From assembly GCF_030814225.1 (NCBI RefSeq), contig NZ_JAUSUR010000007.1, forward strand, positions 1 through 64,000: DNA of 64,000 nucleotides, written 5' to 3'. The notes under the pieces were generated by a model. It was not told where the DNA came from and searched no databases. It saw only the letters and a program-made list of their open reading frames with translations. The stretch comes from Breznakia pachnodae. GTDB lineage: Bacteria; Bacillota_I; Bacilli_A; Erysipelotrichales; Erysipelotrichaceae. Position numbers and translations under genes: made by a program. How positions within the stretch are numbered: position 1 is the first letter of the stretch; each line of letters opens with the position of its first letter. Shown one piece after another: positions 55,511 to 64,000 of this stretch.

Positions 55511-56260
55511 TCTAACTAAGTATATTTCATACGAATCGTATGATGGGTGAGACTGATAATAATAGTCCATTGTTTCGAAAGATAAAGTTGATCCAATAGA
55601 CAGACTTCCAACGTACGCAGCTACCCCTCCAACAATTTTATTATTATTCTTCATTACAATTATTACCCGTAAAGGAGCAATATCATCAAGAAAAATATTT
55701 TCAACTTGTCCTGTAAAATGAGGGTAACCATCGTAATCAAAATAATCATTAGTATTACTTACTTTCAGCGCGCCATCCGTCTCATATAACGTGTAATGAA
55801 AATTATCTCTCTTCACAACAGGGGTAAAAGTCACAGTATCCACTATTTTCCCATAGGTGAAGATACTTCCAGTACCTGCTAATTTTTCTCCTGCAGGTGC
55901 AAACGAAAAAGAGTCTTTTTGCTCTGCAATAACATGTCCATCTCTATCAAATACAGTTACTTGTATTTGCGGAGTATATGCAATAAATTTATCACTTTCA
56001 TTCTCAAATATATATGTATAAAGTAACTGTTCATGTTCAATATCTTGATAATATCCTATATCAATAATGTTAAGCTTCTTGTGAGAATTTACAATATTTG
56101 TATATTCATCAATTTTCTTATCCCTTATTTCTTTTCTACGTTCTTCATATGATTCACGTTCTTCTTCAACTTGTCTTCTTTCTTCCTCATTATCGGTTCC
56201 ACTTGAAACTAATAGAGTTAATAACACAACTCCAAGTAATAATACGATTCCTCTTTTCAT
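55508..56260 (-). CDS. Exported beta-rich protein
   Basis: 250 residues from ATG 56260 (AAGGAAGG). N-terminal hydrophobic segment (about 3-18), an E/R-rich coiled stretch (residues 22-50), then a ~200-residue beta domain with DRDGHVIAEQK and SFAPAGEKLAGTGSI, like FxLD-type extracellular modules. A promoter with TATAAT at about 56330-56325 precedes it. Surface lipoprotein-like, but no lipobox. Confidence 0.6.
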   Translation of the reverse strand: MKRGIVLLLGVVLLTLLVSSGTDNEEERRQVEEERESYEERRKEIRDKKIDEYTNIVNSHKKLNIIDIGYYQDIEHEQLLYTYIFENESDKFIAYTPQIQVTVFDRDGHVIAEQKDSFSFAPAGEKLAGTGSIFTYGKIVDTVTFTPVVKRDNFHYTLYETDGALKVSNTNDYFDYDGYPHFTGQVENIFLDDIAPLRVIIVMKNNNKIVGGVAAYVGSLSIGSTLSFETMDYYYQSHPSYDSYEIYLVR

Positions 56261-56361
56261 TTTTTTCCTTCCTTTGTTGCACTTCACTTACGTATAGAAT
56301 TTAACTTTATATTTATATAAATATTATACAGGATTTGTTTACATTGAAAACGAAACTTTAT

Positions 56362-56529
56362 TTTTTTGGTTTGCGACCTCTCCTGCGTCATCGATAACAC
56401 GCATTATGAGAATTACAAGCATACGTAAATTTGCACGCAAATTTCCTATCAAGCGACTTCGTCGTGCTTGTAATTTTCATTGACATGCGCGTTATTTTTC
56501 AGGTGCAGTCGAGGTCGCAAACCAAAAAA
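56362..56529. repeat. 168-bp nested inverted repeat
   Basis: Outer arms TTTTTTGGTTTGCGACCTC (56362-56380) and its complement (56511-56529), 19/19. Inside: ATAACACGCAT / ATGCGCGTTAT with one mismatch; AATTACAAGCA (56411-56421) / TGCTTGTAATT (56465-56475), perfect; a small hairpin AAATTTGC-AC-GCAAATTT (56427-56444); and CGACTTCGTCG. GC-richer than its surroundings. No gene inside. Confidence 0.9.
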
Positions 56530-56567
56530 CTGCAAACTTGAATGTAATTTAAGAAAGGAGGATTTTT

Positions 56568-56918
56568 ATGCTGACAAAATTTAATATTGCTGGTGTTGTC
56601 CAATCATTTCATGTGGACGACAATCAAGAGCATGGTGTACTTCGCATCCAAACGGATGAGAACGAAACCGACATCGTTGACGTTCACGTTTACGACAGTA
56701 AAAAAGGCTTACTTGAATTGAAGAACAATTTCAAAAAAGCCACTATCGCAAAATGTGAAGGTTTTATGGAAACTCTTGGTCTTGCCAAAGCAGTACCGCT
56801 ATCAAAAAATCCATTGCAACAAACGGAACTACTTGTTTACCAACTCGTTGCAAAGTCAATGGAATTTCTTACCGTTGACGAAAATGAAAACGATAGCACA
56901 GGCAAATTCAAAGCATAA
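56568..56918 (+). CDS. Unknown protein after the nested inverted repeat
   Basis: 116 residues with AAAGGAGGA site. Small, acidic, beta/alpha mixture (VQSFHVDDNQEHGVLRIQ); could be an OB-fold-like single-strand binding protein but no motif proves it. Codons are GC-richer than neighbours (GACATCGTTGACGTTCACG), suggesting separate origin. First of three plus-strand genes. Confidence 0.6.
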   Translation: MLTKFNIAGVVQSFHVDDNQEHGVLRIQTDENETDIVDVHVYDSKKGLLELKNNFKKATIAKCEGFMETLGLAKAVPLSKNPLQQTELLVYQLVAKSMEFLTVDENENDSTGKFKA

Positions 56919-56931
56919 TCACATTGTAGTC

Positions 56932-57111
56932 ATGAGAGTATTCACAATTTCATTTGATAGATTACTTGAACACAATGTAACGATTATTGCCGAAAGCGAA
57001 CAACACGCAATGGATATATTTTACAAAAATATTGAAGAATATATCTCACGAAAGCCCAACGAAGAATATACAACCATTCACAATATCGTTGTGGAAACAA
57101 ATTCATTTTAA
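56932..57111 (+). CDS. Unknown small protein
   Basis: 59 residues (MRVFTISFDRLLEHNVT...), weak ribosome site, so start uncertain. Co-directional with 56568 and 57137. Confidence 0.4.
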   Translation: MRVFTISFDRLLEHNVTIIAESEQHAMDIFYKNIEEYISRKPNEEYTTIHNIVVETNSF

Positions 57112-57136
57112 ACGTACAAACGAGGAGGAAATAAAA

Positions 57137-57562
57137 ATGAAGAAATATTATTTTTTAGCAATTGCAGTTAACGAGGAGTATGGTAGTGAACCTAGAATTT
57201 ACTCATCAACCAAGAAAATCAAAAAGAACGACTATGTCGTAATCCCTAATTATGATGAAGAACCTATCACGGCACAAGTTACTAGCCTTATAAGTGAGAT
57301 TGACGCAATTACAAAGTATCGTTACATTACTGATGTGATTGATGTTGTAGACATGAAAGCCTATACCGACAAGCGAACTGCTCAATATAAAAAGCAAGTA
57401 CTTAACGATAAAATGCAAGAACTAATCACTCAACAAAAGAACTTGGATACACTTGAAAAGTACGCAGGTAAGAACCCTGAAATGGCTCGCTTGCTTGAAG
57501 AGTTAAAAGCACTGGATGAACCGACTGCAGAACCGCAAGACGAAGACCCAGATACAGAGTAA
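57137..57562 (+). CDS. Unknown protein
   Basis: 141 residues with GAGGAGG site; beta-rich first 75 residues (KNDYVVIPNYDEEPITAQV), helical middle, acidic tail. Last of the plus-strand trio; followed by a hairpin cluster. Confidence 0.6.
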   Translation: MKKYYFLAIAVNEEYGSEPRIYSSTKKIKKNDYVVIPNYDEEPITAQVTSLISEIDAITKYRYITDVIDVVDMKAYTDKRTAQYKKQVLNDKMQELITQQKNLDTLEKYAGKNPEMARLLEELKALDEPTAEPQDEDPDTE

Positions 57563-57581
57563 TCCACATATTATGGAGCAT

Positions 57582-57600
57582 GATGTCAGTCACTGACATC
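57582..57600. repeat. Element B palindrome, copy 1
   Basis: GATGTCAGTCACTGACATC, perfect 19-bp palindrome about a central C. Confidence 0.92.
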
Positions 57601-57867
57601 TCTCCATTTAAAACTCACTTTGTGAGTATGCAGGATAAATAAAACGCGCAAAAATTGCGCGTTTTAGACCACATCGCTCGGCAGAGCCGAGCGAAATCCC
57701 TTTATTCATCAGTGATATTGAAAACTAATGAATGCGCAGATTTATGCGCAAATTGTTATATAACTGCGCATTTTTTGCGCAGTTTCTACCTATAAGTATA
57801 ATAATCTCCTTTGTTTATCAGCTTTTCCTATGCGCATTTTCATGCACAAATCCTACATCTAGTCAAA

Positions 57868-57882
57868 TGTCAGTCACTGACA
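57868..57882. repeat. Element B palindrome, copy 2
   Basis: TGTCAGTCACTGACA, perfect. Confidence 0.92.
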
Positions 57883-57968
57883 TATTGTAATTTTATTTAT
57901 TACTCCTTCTCTATTTTTTCATTTCTTTTATCTATTAACTCTTCATATTATCAATCAATTGCCAGAGA

Positions 57969-57983
57969 TGTCAGTGACTGACA
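57969..57983. repeat. Element B palindrome, copy 3
   Basis: TGTCAGTGACTGACA, perfect (central G). Confidence 0.92.
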
Positions 57984-58135
57984 CCTCTTAAACCACACTC
58001 TCGAAAGTGTAATACCTATATTTTAAAATCATAAACCATGACACCAATATTAGAATTCAATTCGCATATCAAAATTGTAATATTTCTGTCTGTCTCGCAT
58101 GAAAATCCATTTACTTTTTTCGTTACACGTATTAA

Positions 58136-58165
58136 AAAAGTAGATATCAATTTACAATATCTACT
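58136..58165 (-). terminator. Terminator of the FIVAR surface protein gene
   Basis: AAGTAGATAT / ATATCTACTT, 10-bp stem, T-run on the minus strand. Confidence 0.75.
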
Positions 58166-58196
58166 TAATTTGAATTACTTATTCAATACTTTTTAT

Positions 58197-60128
58197 TTAA
58201 ATTCCTTTTGAACTACTCTTGTATTTTAGGATAAGAATTCCACCACTTACTATCAACATAGTTATCAAAAGAGATACGTTCGTTCTATCATCCGTACTGG
58301 TTGCTTTGACTACCTTATTATCTTTTTTATTATCGTCTACATCAATACCATCAACAACTATTGTTTTCTTTTTTAGATTGCTTATTGCATTTTCAATTGC
58401 TGTTGCATATCCATTAACAACTTCTTGCTCAGTAATATTTTTTCCTTTTTCCACTGCTTCTAATGATTTGTTTAATTCATTTACACTAGTATCTGTATAA
58501 ATGCTCAAATCTGATGGAACTTTTGAAATTGCTTCATTTACTTTTGTATAATCAGCTGACTTATACTTAAGTTGATTTATCGCGGTCTCTATTGCTTTTG
58601 CATACCCATCAACAATACTTTGTTCTGTTATATTTTTTCCTTGAACAACTGCATTTATTGCATTATTCAATTCCTTCACACTTTCATCAGTATATATATT
58701 CAAATCTAATGGTACTTTTGCAGTTGCAACATTAACTTTCGTGTAATCTGCTGGTTTATATTCCAATTGCTGAATTGCAGTTTCAATCATTGTTGCATAA
58801 CTATTAACCAAACTCTGTTCACTAGCATCTTTTCCTCGAATTACTCCAACTATCGCATTATTTAATGCATTTGTTGTTTCTACTGTATAAATACTTAAAT
58901 CAGCGGGTACCTTTCCAAGTGCTTGATCTACAAGAGCGTAATCAGCAGCAAAAGCTTTTAGTTGCCAAGTTAATAATGGATATGGATATTCTGAGTTATT
59001 ATTTAGAATTCCCCAAGTTGTTCCTCCATTATTCAATGTTGCTAAAAAATCGCTTGATTTAAATGCTTCTAAACTTTTTTCTTCTGTGCTAGTAGTTTGT
59101 CCTGTTCCTTGTATAAAGCCGGCATTTGCTTTGTCCCACGTCATTTGCTGAACACCAACAATTCCCAATGCTGAATTCCAATAACAGTTACTTACTGTTC
59201 CATCCACTAATGCTATACCTAGAGCAGAAGTTGTATCACCTGTATTTTCAACTATTCCTGATACATAACAATTTATTATTTTATATTCTCCTGATGGATT
59301 ATCAGGGAAACCATATCCAATAATTGAAACTGCAATTCCTGCAATTCCATTTGTTGCAGCCCCAGGATCCGAAACAGTTAGTTTTCCAGCATAATAGCAA
59401 TCCGTAATTTCAAAAAGTGAATTATCATATGTTGATACCCAGCCTATGATACCGCCATATTGACCAGCTTGATCTGACGTTATGGAAACAGATGATCCAC
59501 TCTCTTTTATTGATGCATAGCTCCCATCACTATCATTATATATTTGTCCTACAACTCCTCCAACTGCATCTGCAATTCCATCTGTAAAAACCACCGTTCC
59601 CGAAGTATAACATTGGTAAACATTACTATTACCAATCATATCAGCTACAAGCATTCCAACTTCTCCACCATTAGCTATGATATTCCCATCCTTTACAATT
59701 ATATTGTTTAATTGTACATTTTGAGTCCATCCAAATAATCCATAGAAAAAATTAGTATCTGCTGTTACAGTTAAATTCATAATAGTATGACCATTACCAT
59801 TGAAGGTAGCACCTGTAAATCTATTACTTCCTCCAATTGGTGTCCATTCGATATTATTTAAATCAATATCTGTGGTCAGATTCAAGATTACTCCATCAAA
59901 ATCTTCCCCTGCATTCACCAGTTGAGCCAATCCAGCAAATTGTTTTGCATTAAGAATATCGTATGATGTTTTAATATTCGAAGAGTCATACCAAGAAATA
60001 TCTACTCCTCCATCCCAAACATCTACATTTTGCTCTGTAGCTTGTACTTTGACTTCGCCGCTAACATTCATAAGCATTACTGTAATCATGATAAAGAAAA
60101 CCGTCAAAATCTTATATACTTTCTTCAT
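58197..60128 (-). CDS. GLUG/FIVAR-repeat surface protein
   Basis: 643 residues: signal peptide (to about residue 31), a ~350-residue GLUG-type beta-helix region (LTTDIDLNNIEWTPIGG, FNGNGHTIMNL, YGLFGW), then three ~67-residue FIVAR-like repeats (ALNNAI/ELNNAI...GKxxxEQSxVxxYAxxIExAI, about residues 390-600), a Lys/Asp linker, and a C-terminal membrane anchor without LPxTG. A cell-surface protein of element B. Confidence 0.82.
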   Translation of the reverse strand: MKKVYKILTVFFIMITVMLMNVSGEVKVQATEQNVDVWDGGVDISWYDSSNIKTSYDILNAKQFAGLAQLVNAGEDFDGVILNLTTDIDLNNIEWTPIGGSNRFTGATFNGNGHTIMNLTVTADTNFFYGLFGWTQNVQLNNIIVKDGNIIANGGEVGMLVADMIGNSNVYQCYTSGTVVFTDGIADAVGGVVGQIYNDSDGSYASIKESGSSVSITSDQAGQYGGIIGWVSTYDNSLFEITDCYYAGKLTVSDPGAATNGIAGIAVSIIGYGFPDNPSGEYKIINCYVSGIVENTGDTTSALGIALVDGTVSNCYWNSALGIVGVQQMTWDKANAGFIQGTGQTTSTEEKSLEAFKSSDFLATLNNGGTTWGILNNNSEYPYPLLTWQLKAFAADYALVDQALGKVPADLSIYTVETTNALNNAIVGVIRGKDASEQSLVNSYATMIETAIQQLEYKPADYTKVNVATAKVPLDLNIYTDESVKELNNAINAVVQGKNITEQSIVDGYAKAIETAINQLKYKSADYTKVNEAISKVPSDLSIYTDTSVNELNKSLEAVEKGKNITEQEVVNGYATAIENAISNLKKKTIVVDGIDVDDNKKDNKVVKATSTDDRTNVSLLITMLIVSGGILILKYKSSSKGI

Positions 60129-60274
60129 AATCTCCTCACTTTCTTCTAAAATAGATATTTTATATATTAATTATACAACACTATTAATATACAGAAAGTA
60201 CAGTTCATGCCAAAATATTGCAGTTTATGCCTTTTTCATTTTAATCTCATTAACATGTCAACCACTAATATCTC

Positions 60275-61012
60275 TTAAATTACACCTTTAAATGTCCCGT
60301 ACATATACTCTAAAATTGGCAACTCTGACAACTCAATTACTTTTATATCCTTTGCTTTAAACTTTGATATTATTCTACTTACACCCTTTTTTATTCCGCC
60401 AGGATGCGTGGTTCCACTCTCTCTTAACTTAATGAAAAAACCATGTAAATCATCATGTGCTTTTCGAATATAAAGTCCATCATCATGAAATACAGTATTA
60501 CACTCTATTAAGTAATTAGTAAATATTGTAATCTTGTTTTCTTTATGAAACATCTTTGAATGCAGTTGTGATAATTTATTTTTAGCTTTCCCTTGATACA
60601 TCTTTGAGTACATTAAAAAGTGATTTCTTATTTGGAAAAATTCATTTGACAATTCTAGCAAATAAGAGAAATCAGCAACACAATTTACTTTATCTCCTGT
60701 ATCATCTATCCCTTCATAATATGTCCATATATTTCCTAACTCCTTAATATATTTTCCAGCAATCTTCTTTGCATCATAGATATCTTTAATCAAATCATTA
60801 TAGATAATCCAACGCATTTCTAACTGCTTATCTCTCTTATTTAAAAACAATGTTATGATAAGTGTCAGAAGCGCTCCTACACCAGCACTAACTAACGCCG
60901 TTATTAATTCACTACTCATTCCATTTCCTCCTTTAATGATTAGAAAAATTACTATCATTATCATAACATATATAGGAAAAACATAATTCTTACTTCTGTT
61001 TCTACTACTCAT
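60275..61012 (-). CDS. Membrane-anchored helical protein, paralogue of the gene at 8784
   Basis: 245 residues with two N-terminal membrane segments and a helical soluble domain. Shares LEMRWIIYNDLI, IRNHFLMYSKMYQG and YLIECN with the element A protein in the same order and spacing. Same position at the tail of a T4SS cluster; function unknown. Confidence 0.65.
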   Translation of the reverse strand: MSSRNRSKNYVFPIYVMIMIVIFLIIKGGNGMSSELITALVSAGVGALLTLIITLFLNKRDKQLEMRWIIYNDLIKDIYDAKKIAGKYIKELGNIWTYYEGIDDTGDKVNCVADFSYLLELSNEFFQIRNHFLMYSKMYQGKAKNKLSQLHSKMFHKENKITIFTNYLIECNTVFHDDGLYIRKAHDDLHGFFIKLRESGTTHPGGIKKGVSRIISKFKAKDIKVIELSELPILEYMYGTFKGVI

Positions 61013-61028
61013 AACTTCTTGTAAAAGA

Positions 61029-61043
61029 TGTCAGTCACTGACA
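61029..61043. repeat. Element B palindrome, copy 4
   Basis: TGTCAGTCACTGACA, perfect; extends to GATGTCAG...CTGACATC. Overlaps the last codons of the gene at 61031. Confidence 0.92.
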
Positions 61044-61612
61044 TCTTGCTCCACCTTACTCTTCTCTTCTGATGCTTCTTGCATTTTATCATATCTACTT
61101 CCCTCACTTGAAAATGCAAGATTCTTTTTTCTAACTGTGATTCTCATTATAGTTTGTATTACTAAACACACCATCCACGGAGTTCCAACTATCATTAATT
61201 CATTTAAATACTGATTGCTGATCCTAGGTACACTTAAACCATTGATGATTAAAATAACCATAAAAATGGTGATTGGTGATGATGCAATAATTGATAAATA
61301 AAAATTCATAAATATTTGTTTTCTTTCTATGAACTTTACGTATGCCATATGTACAAGTGCCAATAAAAACACAAGTGGTAATAGTGTCTGGAAGACATTC
61401 AAAAATGCATTATAGTCTTCTTCTATCATAGGTAAGTAGATAAGACCCTTAATCATAATTTTAGCCATCACAAATCCTAAATACATTTTCAAAATCAGAC
61501 TTATAATATCTATAATCATGTATACTGTATAATACTTTGATTTCCCATAATACAATACTTCTTTACTATATGCTATTATTTCTTTTATTTTCATTTTAAA
61601 ACCTCGTTTCAT
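61031..61612 (-). CDS. Polytopic membrane protein of the second T4SS
   Basis: 193 residues, four hydrophobic segments (about 28-48, 68-88, 98-118, 140-160) and a charged tail ending KVEQDVSD, the last residues coming from palindrome copy 4. Position and topology equal those of the gene at 10676 in element A. Confidence 0.6.
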   Translation of the reverse strand: MKRGFKMKIKEIIAYSKEVLYYGKSKYYTVYMIIDIISLILKMYLGFVMAKIMIKGLIYLPMIEEDYNAFLNVFQTLLPLVFLLALVHMAYVKFIERKQIFMNFYLSIIASSPITIFMVILIINGLSVPRISNQYLNELMIVGTPWMVCLVIQTIMRITVRKKNLAFSSEGSRYDKMQEASEEKSKVEQDVSD

Positions 61613-61642
61613 TTTCCTTCTTTTAATTTAATAACTCTAAGA

Positions 61643-61657
61643 TATCAGTGACTGACA
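61643..61657. repeat. Element B palindrome, copy 5 (one mismatch)
   Basis: TATCAGTGACTGACA, between the membrane protein and the M23 peptidase; the corresponding site in element A (11207) holds a GTGCC-type palindrome. Confidence 0.85.
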
Positions 61658-61663
61658 TTTCTT

Positions 61664-63142
61664 CTATTCCATTGTAGGTGCCTCTGGTACAACTTGTTCT
61701 TCTTCCGCTGGGAACGCAATAATATCTCTTGGATTTACTACATCTGCTGAAGATGCTGTATTAATTCCATCTGTGTGTATCTCAAGATGTAAATGAGATC
61801 CATATGAATTGCCTGAGTTTCCTTGAAAACCAATTGTTTGACCAGCAACAACCTTATCTCCAGTTTTCACTAATGTTTTTGCCATGTGATCGTATTGTAT
61901 ATAATATGTTTTACCATCTACCTGAGTTTTAATAACGGCATAATTTCCTCCACCTGCCATTATATTTCCATCTTTTGGCGGACACCAAACAGGCCCACCA
62001 AACCCATCGCAACTATTACCTGCATCAACCACTTTTCCATTCCCTATTGACATAATTTTTGCATTTTCTGCTTTACTCATATCCAAACCATAATGTTCTC
62101 CATATGGTGGTTCTCGTGGTCCCATCTCACTAGTTATTTCGAATGGCCACTCCATAGGTAATAACGAAGTAGACGATACAATATACATATACTCATTTGG
62201 ATCTACTACTTTTTTATTTGAATTCCATATCTCAAAATAAATCGTATCTTTATTATTTGTTCCTATAGGTTTCCCTTGTTCTACTTTATCACCCACACTT
62301 AATGAGACACCTTTTAAATTTGTGAAATAAGAGTACATAATTTTAGTATCATAATCCCCTTGCTTATTAATTCCTTTTTGTACCTCATGCTTAATCAATA
62401 CAGTTAGTCCTTCAGTTTTATCAACTGCAGACACACTACATCCTTTTTCTTTTTCGCACTCCTTAGTAGCTGAAGTATAAGTACTATCTTTCGTTTCAAT
62501 CTCAACGACTTCTCCATCAGCTATTGCAAGAACTTCTGTTCCACTTTTACTATCTAGTACAACTCCCTCTAATCCAGTTACATCACCATAAATTGCAATT
62601 ACATCTGCATCTGATGCAGGCATTTGAAAGTTTTGTCTTCCATTACGTATTTGCTTAATTGTTTCATAAATCTCTTCTTTCAATTCTTCATCCACATTAT
62701 ATTTTGATACTAAAGTTTCATATATATCATCATCTGTCTTTAGTAAACATATTTTACCTTTATACCAATCTTCTCCAGGAATATCTGACTTAGCACTTTC
62801 CTTTACTACAAGATAATCCGTCTTTAGCCGATCAGCTAACTTATCAGTATCATCTGGCTCATCCCCATCTGGTCTAGTATAAGAATCAAAGAAACGAATA
62901 TCTTCCATTACATAGTAATATTCATTATCACAGCCTACTTTATTAAATGCTGTTTCGTAGATATCTACATCACCTCCATTACCTCCAGTAAAGAGAGCTA
63001 CAATTACTATCACAGGTAGAGCAATTGCAATCGCTATTATAGCGATTGCAGCAGTACCTCCACCACCATTTTTCTTTTTGCCACCTAACACTTCACTTGC
63101 AACTTTAGCAGCTGCCTCTGCAGCATACTTTTGCCAAGCCAT
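61664..63142 (-). CDS. M23 peptidase of the second T4SS, with two M23-like domains
   Basis: 492 residues: one N-terminal membrane segment (about 30-52), a degenerate M23-like domain (about 210-325, TEVLAIADGEVVEI, no full metal site) and a canonical one with HYGLD and HLHLEIH (about 350-470). The two-Cys insertion (CDGFGGPVWCPP) is shared with the element A enzyme (11835), which lacks the first domain. Opens the wall for the channel. Confidence 0.88.
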   Translation of the reverse strand: MAWQKYAAEAAAKVASEVLGGKKKNGGGGTAAIAIIAIAIALPVIVIVALFTGGNGGDVDIYETAFNKVGCDNEYYYVMEDIRFFDSYTRPDGDEPDDTDKLADRLKTDYLVVKESAKSDIPGEDWYKGKICLLKTDDDIYETLVSKYNVDEELKEEIYETIKQIRNGRQNFQMPASDADVIAIYGDVTGLEGVVLDSKSGTEVLAIADGEVVEIETKDSTYTSATKECEKEKGCSVSAVDKTEGLTVLIKHEVQKGINKQGDYDTKIMYSYFTNLKGVSLSVGDKVEQGKPIGTNNKDTIYFEIWNSNKKVVDPNEYMYIVSSTSLLPMEWPFEITSEMGPREPPYGEHYGLDMSKAENAKIMSIGNGKVVDAGNSCDGFGGPVWCPPKDGNIMAGGGNYAVIKTQVDGKTYYIQYDHMAKTLVKTGDKVVAGQTIGFQGNSGNSYGSHLHLEIHTDGINTASSADVVNPRDIIAFPAEEEQVVPEAPTME

Positions 63143-63144
63143 AG

Positions 63145-63996
63145 TTAACTCATTGCCTGCGCTTTCTTTACGTCAGGCTTAACTTCTGCAAACCATTCAG
63201 GCATCATAACACTTAAGTCATATACAACACTTCCAATTCTCATCAAACATTTTCCTTCACGGTCTTCTTTCAATTTATCAATTTCTATATTCTTTAAATT
63301 CAGAAGACTTTTCGTAATTGAATAATCAATGTCTCCTAAATGAAATAAGAACTTAACAGATGGTTGTGAGAATAAGGTTTTTACCTTTGCTCGTAAATCC
63401 TCATCATCTGTATTAAATTCTTCAATTGTCTGGCTGGCCTTTATAAAGCTTGAGCGATACTTTCTGAATCGTCTTTCATAATCATCCATAATCTCCACTA
63501 GAGCCATATATTGTTTCTTTAGCCATGTATGAATTTCATCCATACTAACAACAATCTTTTTACTACGATCCATATTTCCATTAACGAATTGAGATATGTA
63601 AGTAAATACATTTGCAGCTTGTGCAATTCTTCTATCTAATGCCGAGTTCATCATATCTTTAAAGTCAAAGTTTATGATTTCAACGTTTTGAATATCTTCA
63701 TCACCTAAATATGTGTATCGATTAAATAGTTTTGCATCCGCACCACTTACCATCGCTTTCATACCAAGCAACATCTTTCTAAGCTGCGCTTCTGTACCTA
63801 AGCATATTTTTGGATTATAGTTATCTTTATCATGTTGAATCAGACCATAGACATCACTGAATAATGGATATTCATTTGCTTTCTTATTTCTTAGATCACT
63901 GTCATTTGTAATTCCTTTTAACTCGTATGTCTTAAACAAATAGTCTTGAAATAAATCTAACAACTCATCATCCCACTTGGATTTGTAAATACTCAT
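63145..63996 (-). CDS. VirB4-like ATPase, C-terminal part (runs off the window)
   Basis: At least 283 residues; the true start lies beyond the right edge. IVVSMDEIHTWLKK is the Walker B-like part, followed by KASQTIEEF and VKFLFHLGDID. Second VirB4 in the window, so a second T4SS begins here. Confidence 0.8.
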   Translation of the reverse strand: MSIYKSKWDDELLDLFQDYLFKTYELKGITNDSDLRNKKANEYPLFSDVYGLIQHDKDNYNPKICLGTEAQLRKMLLGMKAMVSGADAKLFNRYTYLGDEDIQNVEIINFDFKDMMNSALDRRIAQAANVFTYISQFVNGNMDRSKKIVVSMDEIHTWLKKQYMALVEIMDDYERRFRKYRSSFIKASQTIEEFNTDDEDLRAKVKTLFSQPSVKFLFHLGDIDYSITKSLLNLKNIEIDKLKEDREGKCLMRIGSVVYDLSVMMPEWFAEVKPDVKKAQAMS

Positions 63997-64000
63997 CCAT

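Larger units (their letters stand above)
57563..58196. other. Noncoding hairpin cluster of element B
   Basis: No gene. Holds element B palindromes 1-3, ACTCAC/GTGAGT, an 11-bp stem AAAACGCGCAA / TTGCGCGTTTT (57640-57664), CGCTCGGC-AGA-GCCGAGCG (57674-57692), TGCGCA units at about 57734, 57746, 57763, 57775 and 57831, and a terminator (58136-58165) for the next gene. Density suggests a replication or transfer origin, or stacked terminators. Confidence 0.6.

Overview
The window is AT-rich DNA with Bacillota-style translation signals (strong GGAGG ribosome sites) and Bacillota-type protein families, probably from a gut Firmicute such as an Erysipelotrichia or Clostridia relative; species cannot be fixed from sequence alone. 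It is almost entirely mobile-element DNA, coded overwhelmingly on the minus strand.

Layout. (1) 1-2.2 kb: plus-strand, probably chromosomal: the end of a secreted protein, a HutC-type operator, and an in-frame fusion of a GntR winged-helix domain to a truncated ascorbate-type PTS EIIC permease. (2) 2.3-45.2 kb, 'element A': a replication-relaxation-like protein, a HerA/VirB4-type ATPase, type I toxin-antitoxin-like units (one split by an IS110-family insertion), a complete Gram-positive type IV secretion core (TcpC, D, E, VirB4, VirB6-like, M23 peptidase), a surface module (Ig-like proteins, a 1.26-kb-codon Cna-B adhesin interrupted by a group II intron), parAB with a structured leader, several XRE regulators, a DNA methyltransferase, a secreted nuclease, many small unknown proteins, and an archaeo-eukaryotic-primase-like replication protein. 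(3) 45.24 kb: a 31-nt tRNA 3' end without the rest of the tRNA, followed by its terminator: an attachment-site scar. (4) 45.3 kb to the end, 'element B': a type VII LXG/HNH toxin with immunity and partner proteins, a tyrosine integrase, a second type I toxin-like locus, a VirD4-type coupling protein, a MobL/MobP-type relaxase and partner, a large nested inverted repeat with a small plus-strand operon, a FIVAR/GLUG surface protein, and the start of a second T4SS (M23 peptidase, VirB4) whose genes are paralogous to those of element A.

The most striking signal is a scattered family of short palindromes. Element A carries 16 copies of GTGCCGGTSACCGGCAC or close variants (3.2-34.3 kb); element B carries five copies of TGTCAGTSACTGACA (57.6-61.7 kb). 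Both share the scheme TGYCRGTSACYGRCA with a central G/C, sit at gene or cassette borders (including equivalent positions next to paralogous genes), and in three cases run into coding sequence, giving VPVSGT peptides. The architecture recalls KorB/ParB operator networks of conjugative plasmids, and would be an element-specific version of one; terminator, cassette-boundary or mobile-palindrome explanations remain open.

Other points worth attention: a 124-nt, three-stem leader RNA that begins at the predicted start of the parAB transcript and has a CCCTCC loop able to pair with the parA ribosome site; a 168-nt nested inverted repeat at 56.36-56.53 kb; a 138-nt C-free tract plus duplicated inverted repeats at 3.25-3.6 kb; and a leader-peptide/terminator arrangement in front of the adhesin.
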